Of a DNA stretch of 33,294 nt, positions 26,611-33,294 are shown one piece after another. The notes beneath the pieces are model-generated. The model was given only the letters and a program-made list of their open reading frames with translations. It did not search any database and was not told the DNA's origin. Numbering within the stretch: the stretch's first letter is position 1; every line of letters begins with the position of its first letter. A program made the translations under genes and the position numbers. Source of the stretch: Pseudomonadota bacterium (lineage in GTDB: Bacteria; Pseudomonadota; Gammaproteobacteria; Burkholderiales; Ferrovaceae); the NCBI GenBank assembly GCA_028873535.1, contig JAGWIJ010000031.1:1-33294 (forward strand), given 5' to 3'.

Positions 26611-27993
26611 ATGCCCCTGCCGCCACAACTCCCCGCCCAGCCAAGCGAAAGCCTGCTGTCGCGCCTGCTCGCGCTGCTGCTGCCACTGGCACTCCCGCTG
26701 GGGGTGCTGGTGATGGAGCAGCAGATGTGGGAGCTGATCACGCCTTTCGGCTGGCTGGCCTTCCTGCCTGCTGTGGCCGTCTGCGGCTGGCTCACCGGCC
26801 TGCGCGGCGGCATGCTGGCCCTGCTGGCTTCGGTGGCCGGCGCCGAATGGCTGCTGAGCGCGCAGTCCTTGGACGGACTGCCAGGAGCGGAAGCGCGCAT
26901 CTATGCGGCCCTCTTGTTCAGCGTAATGGCGCTGGCCGTGCTGCTGCTGCTCGACGCGGCGCGCATCGAGCGCGAGCGGCTGCATCTGGCGGTGCGCGCG
27001 CTGGCAGCGGCTGCGCTCGGGGTGGAGGCGCCCGGCAGCGAACGTGCCTGGCGGCCGTGGCACCGCCATGCCAGCGCCGACCTGGCCACGATCATGGCCA
27101 CATGCCAGGAACTCGAGTGGCGCAAAGCGTGCCTGTCAAAGCTCGAGGTGCCGCTGGCGGTCTTCGCCCACGACGGGCGCTGCCTGTTTGCCAACACCGC
27201 TTTCCTGCACGCCGTGCGTCGGAGTGCCGAACACGTCGTCGGATGCAACGGTCTGGATGCGGCGCACTTTCCGGGCACCGGACTGGCCTTCGCGCTGCGT
27301 TCGCTGGTGCAGGCGCCGCCGCCACGGCCGCGCGTGGATCTGCATATCGGCGGCGCCTGCGAACTGCTGCTGGAGTGGTGCGGCAGCGAGACCGATGGCG
27401 TGGTGGTCTGCCACGCGCACGCGCCGCCATTCGCGCCGGGCCCTGCTGCGCAAGCAGCGCCGCCGGCGGGATGGCCCGCGGCGCCGGAAACGGCGCCGCA
27501 ATCCGCTGGCCCGCTGGCAGCAGGGCGTGTGGCGTCGGCTTCCCTTGGCGGATTCGGCGGTGGCCCGCGCGGCATCAAAGGGATGCGCTGCCTGGTGGTG
27601 GACGATCAGGCCATCAATCGCGACCTGCTGTGCGAAATCCTGCGGCTGGAGGGCGCTGCACCCGTGGGCTGCGCCGGTGGCCGCGAGGCGGTGTCTGCGG
27701 TCAGCGCGGACCCGCAGGCCTTTGATGTGGTCCTGATGGATCTGCAGATGCCTGGCATGGACGGCTACGCGGCGGCGCGAGCCATCCGCACCCTGGTCGA
27801 CCGGGTCCAATTGCCCATCCTTGCCATCACGGCCGACGGCCCCGGCGTGCCGCTCACGCGCCTGCGCGATGCCGGCATGCAGGGTCTGCTGCACAAACCC
27901 CTGGACGTGCCGCGCATGCTGGCGCTGCTGGCCGAGGCCGGCGGGCGGTCGGGTTCCGGCGCGCCGCGAGCGGACAGCGCGCCGCCGCAGTGA
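26611..27993 (+). CDS. Membrane PAS-receiver protein lacking a kinase domain
   Basis: The 460-residue protein has about four N-terminal membrane helices (LAFLPAVAVCGWLTGLRGGMLALLAS, similar to the DUF4118/KdpD-type sensor). A coiled segment and a PAS-like domain follow (about 170-255; LEVPLAVFAHDGRCLFANTAFL). After an Ala/Pro linker comes a complete receiver domain with Asp331-Asp332, phospho-site Asp377 (LMDLQMPGMDG) and Lys429. The HisKA and HATPase domains expected between PAS and receiver in a hybrid kinase are absent. It must receive phosphate from another kinase, or be a remnant. The membrane anchoring of a functional-looking receiver is unusual. Confidence 0.8.
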   Translation: MPLPPQLPAQPSESLLSRLLALLLPLALPLGVLVMEQQMWELITPFGWLAFLPAVAVCGWLTGLRGGMLALLASVAGAEWLLSAQSLDGLPGAEARIYAALLFSVMALAVLLLLDAARIERERLHLAVRALAAAALGVEAPGSERAWRPWHRHASADLATIMATCQELEWRKACLSKLEVPLAVFAHDGRCLFANTAFLHAVRRSAEHVVGCNGLDAAHFPGTGLAFALRSLVQAPPPRPRVDLHIGGACELLLEWCGSETDGVVVCHAHAPPFAPGPAAQAAPPAGWPAAPETAPQSAGPLAAGRVASASLGGFGGGPRGIKGMRCLVVDDQAINRDLLCEILRLEGAAPVGCAGGREAVSAVSADPQAFDVVLMDLQMPGMDGYAAARAIRTLVDRVQLPILAITADGPGVPLTRLRDAGMQGLLHKPLDVPRMLALLAEAGGRSGSGAPRADSAPPQ

Positions 27994-28003
27994 GCCCTGC
28001 TGC

Positions 28004-28023
28004 CGCTGGCGTGCCTGCCAGCG
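28004..28023. terminator. Hairpin between convergent PAS-receiver and M16 genes
   Basis: CGCTGG (28004-28009) pairs with CCAGCG (28018-28023) over an 8-nt loop, in the 34-bp gap between two convergent stops. No T-tract is present, so terminator activity is uncertain. Confidence 0.35.
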
Positions 28024-28027
28024 CCGT

Positions 28028-30802
28028 TCAGTGCCCGTCGCGCTTGAAGTCTCCGGCCAGCACCGTGGTCAGGCGCGTGGGATCGATCCATTTGCGCAGT
28101 GCCGTGAGCAAGGCTTCGGGTGTCGCCTGCCGGATGCGCTCGTCGCTCTGCTGCGAAAACGCCATGGTCCGGCCCAGCCGCAGGTATTCGGCCAGCAGTC
28201 CGGCCAGGCCGCCGTCCTGGGCGCGCCCCAGCCGGCGGGACTGCAGCAGCGACTGGCGTGCAGCGTCGACTTCGGCGCTGCTGTAGCCGTCGCGCAGCAC
28301 GCGCGCCAGTTCCTCGCCGAAGGCTTTTTCCAGGCGCTCGCGGTTCTCTGGCGCGTAGATGGCATAGGCGCCGAAGCTGCTGTCGGCGACGTCGCGATTC
28401 AGGTGCAGGAAGGAGCCGACGCCGTAGCTCAGGCCTTCCTTCTGGCGGATGCGCGTGGCCAGTCGCGAGTTGAGGAAGCCTTCGCCGAGGATGTAGTTGC
28501 CGAGCGTCAGCAAGGCCGCGTCGGGATCGTCGTCGCGCAAGGGAAATGCCAGCCGCGCGTACAGCACCGCATTGGCCTTGCCGGGGGTCTCGAGCTGGAT
28601 GCGTTGCGGGCGCGGAGCAGCGAACTCATCGAGCACCGGCGCGTAGGACTCGGCACATTTCCAGTCGTCCAGCCCCGTGCGCAGCGCGGCGTCGACCGCT
28701 GCCGGATCGAAGTCGCCCACCACGGCCACCTCGCCGTGGCCGGCGCAGAAGAAGCGCTGCTGGAAGGCCGTGATCTGCTCGCGTGTCACGGCATTCAGTG
28801 CGGCGATATCCTCGTCCAGCGTGCCGGCGTGGCGGATGTCGTCAGCCGGATAGTGGTCGAGATGGATCGACAAGGCACGCATCGCCATCGACTGCGGATC
28901 CTTGCGTCCTTCCTCGACCCCGGCGAGCATCTCGCCGCGCATCTGCGCGAACTCGGCTTCCGGATAAGCGGGTTCGCGCAACAATCGCGCCGCCAGTGCC
29001 AGAGCCTGTGGCAGGTGCTCAGCGACGGTCTCGATCGCGACCGAGACGCCGGCAGGTCCGCCACCCATGCTCACTTTGGCCTGCAACTGGTCGAAGCGTT
29101 CGCGGATCTGTTCGCGGCTCAGGCCGGCGCCGCCGCGATCCAGCAGGCTGCCGGCCAGCTGGCCCACCGTGGCCAGTCCGCGCAGGCTCTCCGCCGTGCC
29201 CCAGTGCAGCTGCAGGCGCGCCGACACCGTGTGTCCGCGTGTGCGTTTGGGCAGCATCACGAGTTTCAGCCCGCCGGGCAGCTCGCTGCGTTGCAGGTGC
29301 TGCTCGATGTTCTCCGGGCTGGGGTCGAAGGCCTCGCCCTGGCTCACGCTGGCATCGGGATGGAAATCGCGCAGGCGCGCCGCGACATCCGCCAAGGCCG
29401 GTGCCGGACTGTTGTCGGCGTGGTCGACCGGGATGCCGCGGCCCAGGGTCCGGTTGCTGGCCTTGAGCCACTGCAGTCCGACGCGCTGCACCTGCTCCGC
29501 CGTCACCGTGCGCAGATCGTTGCGCAGCACGAAGAACAGCCTCCAGTCGCCGGCGGCGATCGCGCCCGACAGTGCGACGCCGAAGCGCTCGGGATCGGCG
29601 AAGGTCTTGTCGAAGTCCGCCAGCATGCGCGTGCGCACGCGCTCCACTTCCTTGTCGGTGATCGGGTGCTGCGCCAGGCCTTCCAGCACCTCGAGTGCCT
29701 TCGATTCGGCGCGTTCCAGCGACTGGTCCTTGCGCAGCGTCACGGTGACTTCAAGCATGCCGGGCTCCCGCAGCGCGTACACGGCAGCGCCGGTGGTGGT
29801 CGCCAGGGCCTGGGTGGTGAGCGCCTGATGCAGCCGGCCGTAGGGCGGGTCCCCCATCACCGCGGCCAGCACCTGGAAGGCGGCGAAGTCGGGCGCCGCC
29901 GCCGCCACGCCGTGGTAGACGATGTCGAGATGTTGCAGATCGCCCGGCCGGCGCAAGACCACCACGCGCTCGCCTTCCTGCACCGGATCCAGCGTGTAGG
30001 TCTTCTGCAACTCGCGCGCCGGGCGCGGAATGCTGCCGAAGACCTGCTCGATGCGCGCCAGTGTCGCGTCACTGTCGAACTTGCCGGCCACCACCAGCAC
30101 CGCATTGTCGGGCTGATACCAGTTGCGGTAGAAGGCCTGCAGGCGCGCGATGCTGACGTTCTCGACGTCGGCGCGTGCACCGATGGTGGACTTGCCATAG
30201 TTGTGCCACTGGAAGGCGGCCGCCAGGGTGCGCTCGCTGAGGATGCCTTCGGGCGAATTCTCGCCGCGTTCCATCTCGTTGCGCACCACGGTCATTTCCG
30301 AGTCCAGATCGCGCTGCGCGATATTGGAATGCACCATGCGGTCGGCTTCCATTGCGAGTGCCCATTCCAGGTTTTCCGGCGTGGCTGCGAAGGTCTCGAA
30401 ATAGTTGGTGCGGTCGTACCACGTCGTGCCGTTCGGCCGCATGCCGTGCGCCGTCAGTCCGCCGGCAATGTCAGGGTGCTGCGGGGTGCCCTTGAACATC
30501 AGGTGCTCGAGCAGGTGCGCCATGCCGGTCTCGCCGTAGCTCTCATTGCGCGAGCCGACAAGGTAGGTGACGTTGACGGTGACGGTGGCCTTGCCGGGGT
30601 CCGGTGCCAGCAGCACGGTCAGGCCGTTGGCCAGATGGAAGGCTGCGACGCCCTCCACGCCGGCGTCGCGCTGGACGCCGGCCGGCAGCGCTGCGGCGGG
30701 GGGATCGGCGGCCGCCGGAGGGCTGACGGCCAGGCTGGCCGCGGCGGCCAGCATGAGCAGGAAGGAGCGCACGGGGGCAGGACAGGACAGGGTGGGTTTC
30801 AT
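28028..30802 (-). CDS. Exported M16 family zinc peptidase (two-domain)
   Basis: The 924-residue protein has a signal peptide (FLLMLAAAASLAVSPPAAA). The N-terminal M16 domain has the inverted zinc motif HLLEH (His96, Glu99, His100) and the distal ligand Glu176 (MTVVRNE), spaced 76 residues after the motif as in pitrilysin-type enzymes. The C-terminal M16-like half (from about residue 500) lacks HxxEH, which is normal for the non-catalytic half; it includes LSYGVGSFLHLNRDVADSSF. It probably degrades peptides in the periplasm. The ATG is preceded by only a weak ribosome-binding site. It is divergent from the first fibronectin-type gene across a 350-bp regulatory region. Confidence 0.92.
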   Translation of the reverse strand: MKPTLSCPAPVRSFLLMLAAAASLAVSPPAAADPPAAALPAGVQRDAGVEGVAAFHLANGLTVLLAPDPGKATVTVNVTYLVGSRNESYGETGMAHLLEHLMFKGTPQHPDIAGGLTAHGMRPNGTTWYDRTNYFETFAATPENLEWALAMEADRMVHSNIAQRDLDSEMTVVRNEMERGENSPEGILSERTLAAAFQWHNYGKSTIGARADVENVSIARLQAFYRNWYQPDNAVLVVAGKFDSDATLARIEQVFGSIPRPARELQKTYTLDPVQEGERVVVLRRPGDLQHLDIVYHGVAAAAPDFAAFQVLAAVMGDPPYGRLHQALTTQALATTTGAAVYALREPGMLEVTVTLRKDQSLERAESKALEVLEGLAQHPITDKEVERVRTRMLADFDKTFADPERFGVALSGAIAAGDWRLFFVLRNDLRTVTAEQVQRVGLQWLKASNRTLGRGIPVDHADNSPAPALADVAARLRDFHPDASVSQGEAFDPSPENIEQHLQRSELPGGLKLVMLPKRTRGHTVSARLQLHWGTAESLRGLATVGQLAGSLLDRGGAGLSREQIRERFDQLQAKVSMGGGPAGVSVAIETVAEHLPQALALAARLLREPAYPEAEFAQMRGEMLAGVEEGRKDPQSMAMRALSIHLDHYPADDIRHAGTLDEDIAALNAVTREQITAFQQRFFCAGHGEVAVVGDFDPAAVDAALRTGLDDWKCAESYAPVLDEFAAPRPQRIQLETPGKANAVLYARLAFPLRDDDPDAALLTLGNYILGEGFLNSRLATRIRQKEGLSYGVGSFLHLNRDVADSSFGAYAIYAPENRERLEKAFGEELARVLRDGYSSAEVDAARQSLLQSRRLGRAQDGGLAGLLAEYLRLGRTMAFSQQSDERIRQATPEALLTALRKWIDPTRLTTVLAGDFKRDGH

Positions 30803-30893
30803 AGACGATTGAGAGCGCGTGATCGGCAGTTCGTTCCAGCGTGAGCGATGCAGTGTGCCACGTTGGCGGCGGCACCGAGGTCAGCGGATGGCC

Positions 30894-30915
30894 GCTGTCG
30901 GCATTCCGCGACAGC
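30894..30915 (+). promoter_or_regulatory. Upstream dyad 1A (candidate enhancer site)
   Basis: GCTGTCG (30894-30900) and CGACAGC (30909-30915) form a perfect 7-bp inverted repeat around 8 nt. The first 20 bases match the equivalent site before the second fibronectin gene (32253-32272) at 17 of 20 positions. It is 152 bp before the -24 GG of the sigma54 promoter at 31046, a usual distance for an enhancer-binding protein. Confidence 0.55.
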
Positions 30916-30929
30916 AACAATGTCCATCG

Positions 30930-30980
30930 AATCAGCGCACAGTGAGGGCGGTCGGCCATTGACGTCGCCGTTTGACGACA
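30930..30980 (+). promoter_or_regulatory. Conserved blocks 2A and 3A upstream of the first FN3 gene
   Basis: AATCAG (30930-30935) lies exactly 36 bp after dyad 1A, as in the second gene. The 27-bp block 30954-30980 ends in TTGACGACA and agrees with 32312-32338 at 21 of 27 positions. It contains an imperfect TG(A/T)CGTC-N7-GACGACA inverted repeat. The block ends 65 bp before the -24 GG. It may be a second activator site. Confidence 0.5.
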
Positions 30981-31044
30981 TTTTGCTTGGGTGGCATGCA
31001 AAATATAAGATGTAATCGTATGATTAAAAGATAAAAAAGTGGAT

Positions 31045-31061
31045 TGGCATGTCTGGTGCTT
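31045..31061 (+). promoter_or_regulatory. Sigma54 (-24/-12) promoter of the first FN3 gene
   Basis: TTGGCATGTCTGGTGCTT has GG at 31046-31047 and GC at 31058-31059, the required 10-nt interval. The consensus is TGGCACG-N4-TTGCW; -24 matches six of seven and -12 matches TGCT. Start would be near 31071, about 82 nt before ATG 31153. An AT-rich tract (31001-31040) lies just upstream. The rest of the 350-bp gap (30803-30893) shows nothing clear. Confidence 0.65.
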
Positions 31062-31152
31062 CGGGTGAGCTGCCACTTGGTCGCGCTTGGATGTCGTTGC
31101 GCGCCCTTGCGGCCTGGACCGCCCGTTCACCCTCGCAATAAAGGCATCAATC

Positions 31153-32127
31153 ATGGCCCAAGATCGTCGCGCATCCCCTCGCCTCTGGATGTTTGCTGTG
31201 CTGCTGACCCTGGCCATCCTCGGTCGCACTGCCGCCGCCGCAACCCTGGCGGTCAGCTGGACGCCCGCTGCGGCGCCGGCGGTTGGCTACATGGTCTACT
31301 ACGGGACCGTGAGTGGCAGCTACACCGGCAAAGTGGATGCCGGCAGCGCCTCGTCGCTGACCCTGCAGCAGTTATCTGCTGCCACCATCTACTATGTGGC
31401 GGTTACCAGCTACGACAGCTATCGCTCGGAAAGTGCCCTCACGGCCCCGGTTTCCGCCCGGACTGCTGCGCCTACGGCGCCGACCACCACGCCGACGCCG
31501 ACCACCATGCCGACGCCGACCACTACGCCGGCCAAGACGCCCGCGCCGACGCCGACCACTACGCCGGCCAAGACACCCACGCCGACGCCGACCACCACGC
31601 CGACGCCGACAACGGGACCCGTCGTCACTGCCTGTCCCTGCACCATCTGGGCCCCCGGCACGCGGCCGGTCAATCCGGCAACCCCGGACACCCAGGCGGT
31701 CAACCTGGGCGTCAGGTTCACGCTCGCCAAGCCTGGCTTCATCACCCACCTGCGCTTCTACAAGAGTGCAAAAAACACGGGTGTGCACATTGGGGCGCTG
31801 TGGACGCAATCTGGGCAATTGCTCGCCAAATTGCAGTTCAGCGGCGAGACCGCGAGTGGCTGGCAGGAGATGAAGCTTGCCACCTCGGTTCCGGTGGTGG
31901 CCAATACGGTCTACGTGGCGTCGTACCATACCAACAGCGGCTGGTATGCCGACGACGATCACGTCTTCGGTGCTGCTGGACTGACTTCGGGTCCCTTCCA
32001 TGTGCTGGGTGACGGCGTCGCCGGTGCCAACGGCCTCTATGCCTACGGTTCGGGCCTGCGCTTCCCGATGCAAGGTTATCTGGCGACGAACTACTGGGTG
32101 GATGTGGTATTTTCGGCCGCCAAGTAG
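31153..32127 (+). CDS. Secreted fibronectin type III / DUF4082 protein
   Basis: The 324-residue protein starts at ATG 31153 (TAAAGG 8 nt upstream). It has a signal peptide (LWMFAVLLTLAILGRTAAAA) and a fibronectin type III domain (about 35-110; AVGYMVYYGTVSGSYTGKVD, YYVAVTSYDSYRSES). A Thr/Pro linker of TTTPTPTTTP type (about 112-155) follows, then a DUF4082 domain (about 160-324; GVRFTLAKPGFITHLRFYKS, LLAKLQFSGETASGWQEM, NYWVDVVFS). DUF4082 is found in extracellular, often carbohydrate-related, proteins of unknown role. No membrane anchor is seen. It is the paralogue of the next gene in its FN3 domain. Confidence 0.85.
   Translation: MAQDRRASPRLWMFAVLLTLAILGRTAAAATLAVSWTPAAAPAVGYMVYYGTVSGSYTGKVDAGSASSLTLQQLSAATIYYVAVTSYDSYRSESALTAPVSARTAAPTAPTTTPTPTTMPTPTTTPAKTPAPTPTTTPAKTPTPTPTTTPTPTTGPVVTACPCTIWAPGTRPVNPATPDTQAVNLGVRFTLAKPGFITHLRFYKSAKNTGVHIGALWTQSGQLLAKLQFSGETASGWQEMKLATSVPVVANTVYVASYHTNSGWYADDDHVFGAAGLTSGPFHVLGDGVAGANGLYAYGSGLRFPMQGYLATNYWVDVVFSAAK
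31509..31580 (+). repeat. Two tandem 36-bp repeats encoding the Thr/Pro linker
   Basis: 31509-31544 and 31545-31580 differ only in the last six bases (GCCCGC against ACCCAC). Shorter GCCGACGCCGACCAC units flank them on both sides (about 31485-31615). They encode the PTPTTTPAKTP-type linker. Such repeats change copy number by slippage in whole codons, so linker length may vary between strains. Confidence 0.85.
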
Positions 32128-32142
32128 TCAGGGCCGGGCCGG

Positions 32143-32182
32143 GCTGGGCGACGGCCCGGGCCGCCGCCTGGCGGCTGTTCTG
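32143..32182 (+). terminator. Terminator-like hairpins after the first FN3 gene
   Basis: GCCGCC (32160-32165) pairs with GGCGGC (32170-32175) over GCCT and is followed by TGTTCTG. A preceding CCGGGC/GCCCGG pairing overlaps the same region. It is a plausible weak terminator, consistent with the next gene having its own promoter. CCATCGATGG at about 32210 is a short palindrome with no assigned role. Confidence 0.45.
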
Positions 32183-32252
32183 CCCAGGGCTGGCGCGATC
32201 CATCGATGGCGCCTGCGCCCTGTCCGAACAACGTTTCGTTTCGATCAATTTT

Positions 32253-32272
32253 GCTGTCGTCATGCGGCGACA
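32253..32272 (+). promoter_or_regulatory. Upstream dyad 1B (candidate enhancer site)
   Basis: TGTCG-N8-CGACA within 32253-32272 matches dyad 1A at 17 of 20 bases. It is 149 bp before the -24 GG of the second sigma54 promoter, against 152 bp in the first copy. Confidence 0.55.
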
Positions 32273-32288
32273 ATGCTCAGTCGCGTAA

Positions 32289-32338
32289 AATCAGGGGCAT
32301 AGCGCAAAGCAGACCAATGTCGTCGTTGATTGACGACA
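32289..32338 (+). promoter_or_regulatory. Conserved blocks 2B and 3B upstream of the second FN3 gene
   Basis: AATCAG (32289-32294) lies 36 bp after dyad 1B, as in copy A. Block 32312-32338 contains a perfect TGTCGTC-N7-GACGACA inverted repeat and agrees with copy A at 21 of 27 bases. The TTGACGACA end lies 72 bp before the -24 GG (74 bp in copy A, start to start). Confidence 0.5.
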
Positions 32339-32399
32339 GATCGGAGCGCCGGTGCGCAGCCAATTAACTTCAAATCTCTGTTTCGCATGGAGATTTTTT

Positions 32400-32417
32400 T
32401 TGGCATGAGTTCTGCTT
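32400..32417 (+). promoter_or_regulatory. Sigma54 (-24/-12) promoter of the second FN3 gene
   Basis: TTGGCATGAGTTCTGCTTT has GG at 32402-32403 and GC at 32414-32415, with 10 nt between. It is nearly the same as the first copy (TTGGCATG-N4-STGCTT). A run of T precedes it (32394-32401). Start would be near 32427, about 65 nt before GTG 32492. Confidence 0.7.
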
Positions 32418-32491
32418 TACTTCGGATCCGTGCCTTTCCGCATGCGTCGAGGCGGCGGCCGTTGGCAATCAGCAATTCTGGAGTTCATGTC

Positions 32492-33136
32492 GTGACCCGC
32501 ACCTTTTCCCTTTTTTCCGCCTTCCAGTTTCTCCGGCACCTTGGCTTGGGCATGAGCGCCGCGCTCATGCTGATTGCAGGCTCTGCCGGTCCCGCCGTCG
32601 CCGGCACACTCAACCTGGCGTGGGATCCCAGCCAGCAGCCGCAGGCTGCCGGCTATCTGGTCTACTACGGACTCACGTCGGGCAACTACACCGCGCAGGT
32701 CGACGCCGGGACGGCCGCATCTGTCACCGTGACAGGATTGCAGGATTCCACCAAGTACTACCTGGCCGTGGCGACCTATGACAGTGCCCACAACATCAGC
32801 CCGCTTTCGGCGGAGGTCAGCGGTACCAGCACCCGTGTCACCAGTGCGGCAGCCGCGGGCTCGACCGGTGGCTCAACGGCGACCGGCGCGACATCGACCG
32901 GCACTGCGGTCACCAATCCGACCGGGACGACTCCGGGCGCAGGTGGCGGCGGCGGTGGCTGTGCCATGTCGTCTGAGCACGGACAGGGCGATTTTCTGCT
33001 CACGGCCTATGTGGCCATGGCTCTTGCGGCGATCTTACGGCGCCGGAGCGGCGCTCGCCGTACGTCCCCCCGTTTCGAGGCCTCCGGTTCGTCCGCTGCG
33101 CATGCAGGGGCGACGGGAATGGCCGCGGTCTGTTAG
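32492..33136 (+). CDS. Fibronectin type III protein with C-terminal sorting-type signal
   Basis: The 214-residue protein starts at GTG 32492, with GGAG 8 nt upstream; the nearby ATG at 32487 is out of frame. It has a signal peptide (GMSAALMLIAGSAGPAVAG) and an FN3 domain (AAGYLVYYGLTSGNYTAQVD, YYLAVATYDSAHN) followed by a Ser/Thr/Gly linker. Near the C-terminus come GGGGGGC (Cys157), a hydrophobic helix FLLTAYVAMALAAIL and RRRSGARR. That tripartite plan resembles GlyGly-CTERM, MYXO-CTERM or JDVT-CTERM signals, cleaved by intramembrane proteases. A further 24 residues after the Arg cluster is longer than normal. A surface-anchored or released product is likely. Confidence 0.8.
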   Translation: MTRTFSLFSAFQFLRHLGLGMSAALMLIAGSAGPAVAGTLNLAWDPSQQPQAAGYLVYYGLTSGNYTAQVDAGTAASVTVTGLQDSTKYYLAVATYDSAHNISPLSAEVSGTSTRVTSAAAAGSTGGSTATGATSTGTAVTNPTGTTPGAGGGGGGCAMSSEHGQGDFLLTAYVAMALAAILRRRSGARRTSPRFEASGSSAAHAGATGMAAVC

Positions 33137-33175
33137 CCGAATCCGTGTGATGGCGACCTTTGCAGCCGTTCGCGA

Positions 33176-33191
33176 GGGCTTGTCGATTGCT
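33176..33191 (+). promoter_or_regulatory. Possible third sigma54-like promoter
   Basis: GGGCTTGTCGATTGCT has GG at 33177-33178 and GC at 33189-33190 (10-nt interval) and a perfect TTGCT -12, but a poor -24. No copies of the upstream dyads are seen before it. It would read toward the partial gene at the window end. Confidence 0.25.
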
Positions 33192-33243
33192 CCCGCCTAG
33201 GCGACATCCATGGTCGCGCCCCTTGGGCTGGCGGAACATCCTG

Positions 33244-33294
33244 ATGACCTGTGGTCTCATGGCCGGGTGCGTGCTGCTGCTGAGCGTGGCGCCG
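33244..33294 (+). CDS. Possible start of an exported protein (partial)
   Basis: From ATG 33244 the frame reads MTCGLMAGCVLLLSVAP up to the window edge. It looks like the start of a signal peptide or lipoprotein leader. The frame is also open upstream to about 33200, so the true start could be earlier. Another frame from ATG 33209 is open too. Too little is visible to name a family. Confidence 0.25.
   Translation, partial: MTCGLMAGCVLLLSVAP

Noticed and set aside
27821-30844. Plus-strand open frame of about 1000 codons opposite the M16 peptidase
   Set aside because: Antisense to a clear signal-peptide-bearing M16 gene with an intact zinc motif; composition is typical of a shadow frame.
33143-33165. 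TGGCGACCTTTGCA as a sigma54 promoter
   Set aside because: GG and GC are only 8 nt apart, and the geometry requires 10.

Overview
The window is high-GC bacterial DNA, packed with genes. It most resembles a gammaproteobacterium, probably of the Xanthomonadales/Lysobacterales. The evidence is the S10-spc-alpha ribosomal cluster with long-form S14, the divergent uvrA/ssb pair, and Xanthomonas-like L14 and L16 sequences. One feature fits less well: infA and rpmJ lie between secY and rpsM, an order I associate more with Betaproteobacteria. The assignment is inference and no genus is claimed.

Region 1 (1-14620) is the end of tuf followed by the S10, spc and alpha operons fused into one co-directional block: rpsJ, rplCDWB, rpsS, rplV, rpsC, rplP, rpmC, rpsQ, rplNXE, rpsNH, rplFR, rpsE, rpmD, rplO, secY, infA, rpmJ, rpsMKD, rpoA and rplQ. 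Most genes overlap or nearly touch. Three longer gaps carry structured RNA: rpsJ-rplC (promoter plus large hairpins), rpsQ-rplN (a good sigma70 promoter and a chain of five hairpins at the classical S10/spc boundary) and rpsK-rpsD (hairpins before a TTG-started, four-cysteine S4). The block ends in a perfect 15-bp hairpin.

Region 2 (14655-30802) holds housekeeping and signalling genes. They are a DUF3135 protein, an HDOD/pseudo-receiver/GGDEF fusion, marC downstream of uvrA, divergent ssb, a frameshifted exported protein with a Rap1a/Tai-like N-terminus, an ECF sigma factor with its RskA-type anti-sigma, a membrane PAS-GGDEF-EAL protein, a membrane PAS-receiver protein with no kinase domain, and a two-domain periplasmic M16 peptidase. 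The two c-di-GMP proteins both keep intact GGDEF-type motifs and RxxD inhibitory sites.

Region 3 (30803-33294) is the most unusual part. Two adjacent genes encode secreted paralogous fibronectin type III proteins, one ending in DUF4082 and the other in a Gly-rich/Cys/hydrophobic/Arg sorting-type tail. Their upstream regions are also paralogous. Each has the same three conserved blocks at the same spacing, including TGTCG...CGACA dyads, followed about 72-74 bp later by a sigma54 -24/-12 promoter of form TTGGCATG-N4-STGCTT. This suggests a small RpoN-plus-enhancer-binding-protein regulon for cell-surface proteins, comparable in logic to RpoN/PrsR control of PEP-CTERM genes. The window ends inside a possible further exported-protein gene.
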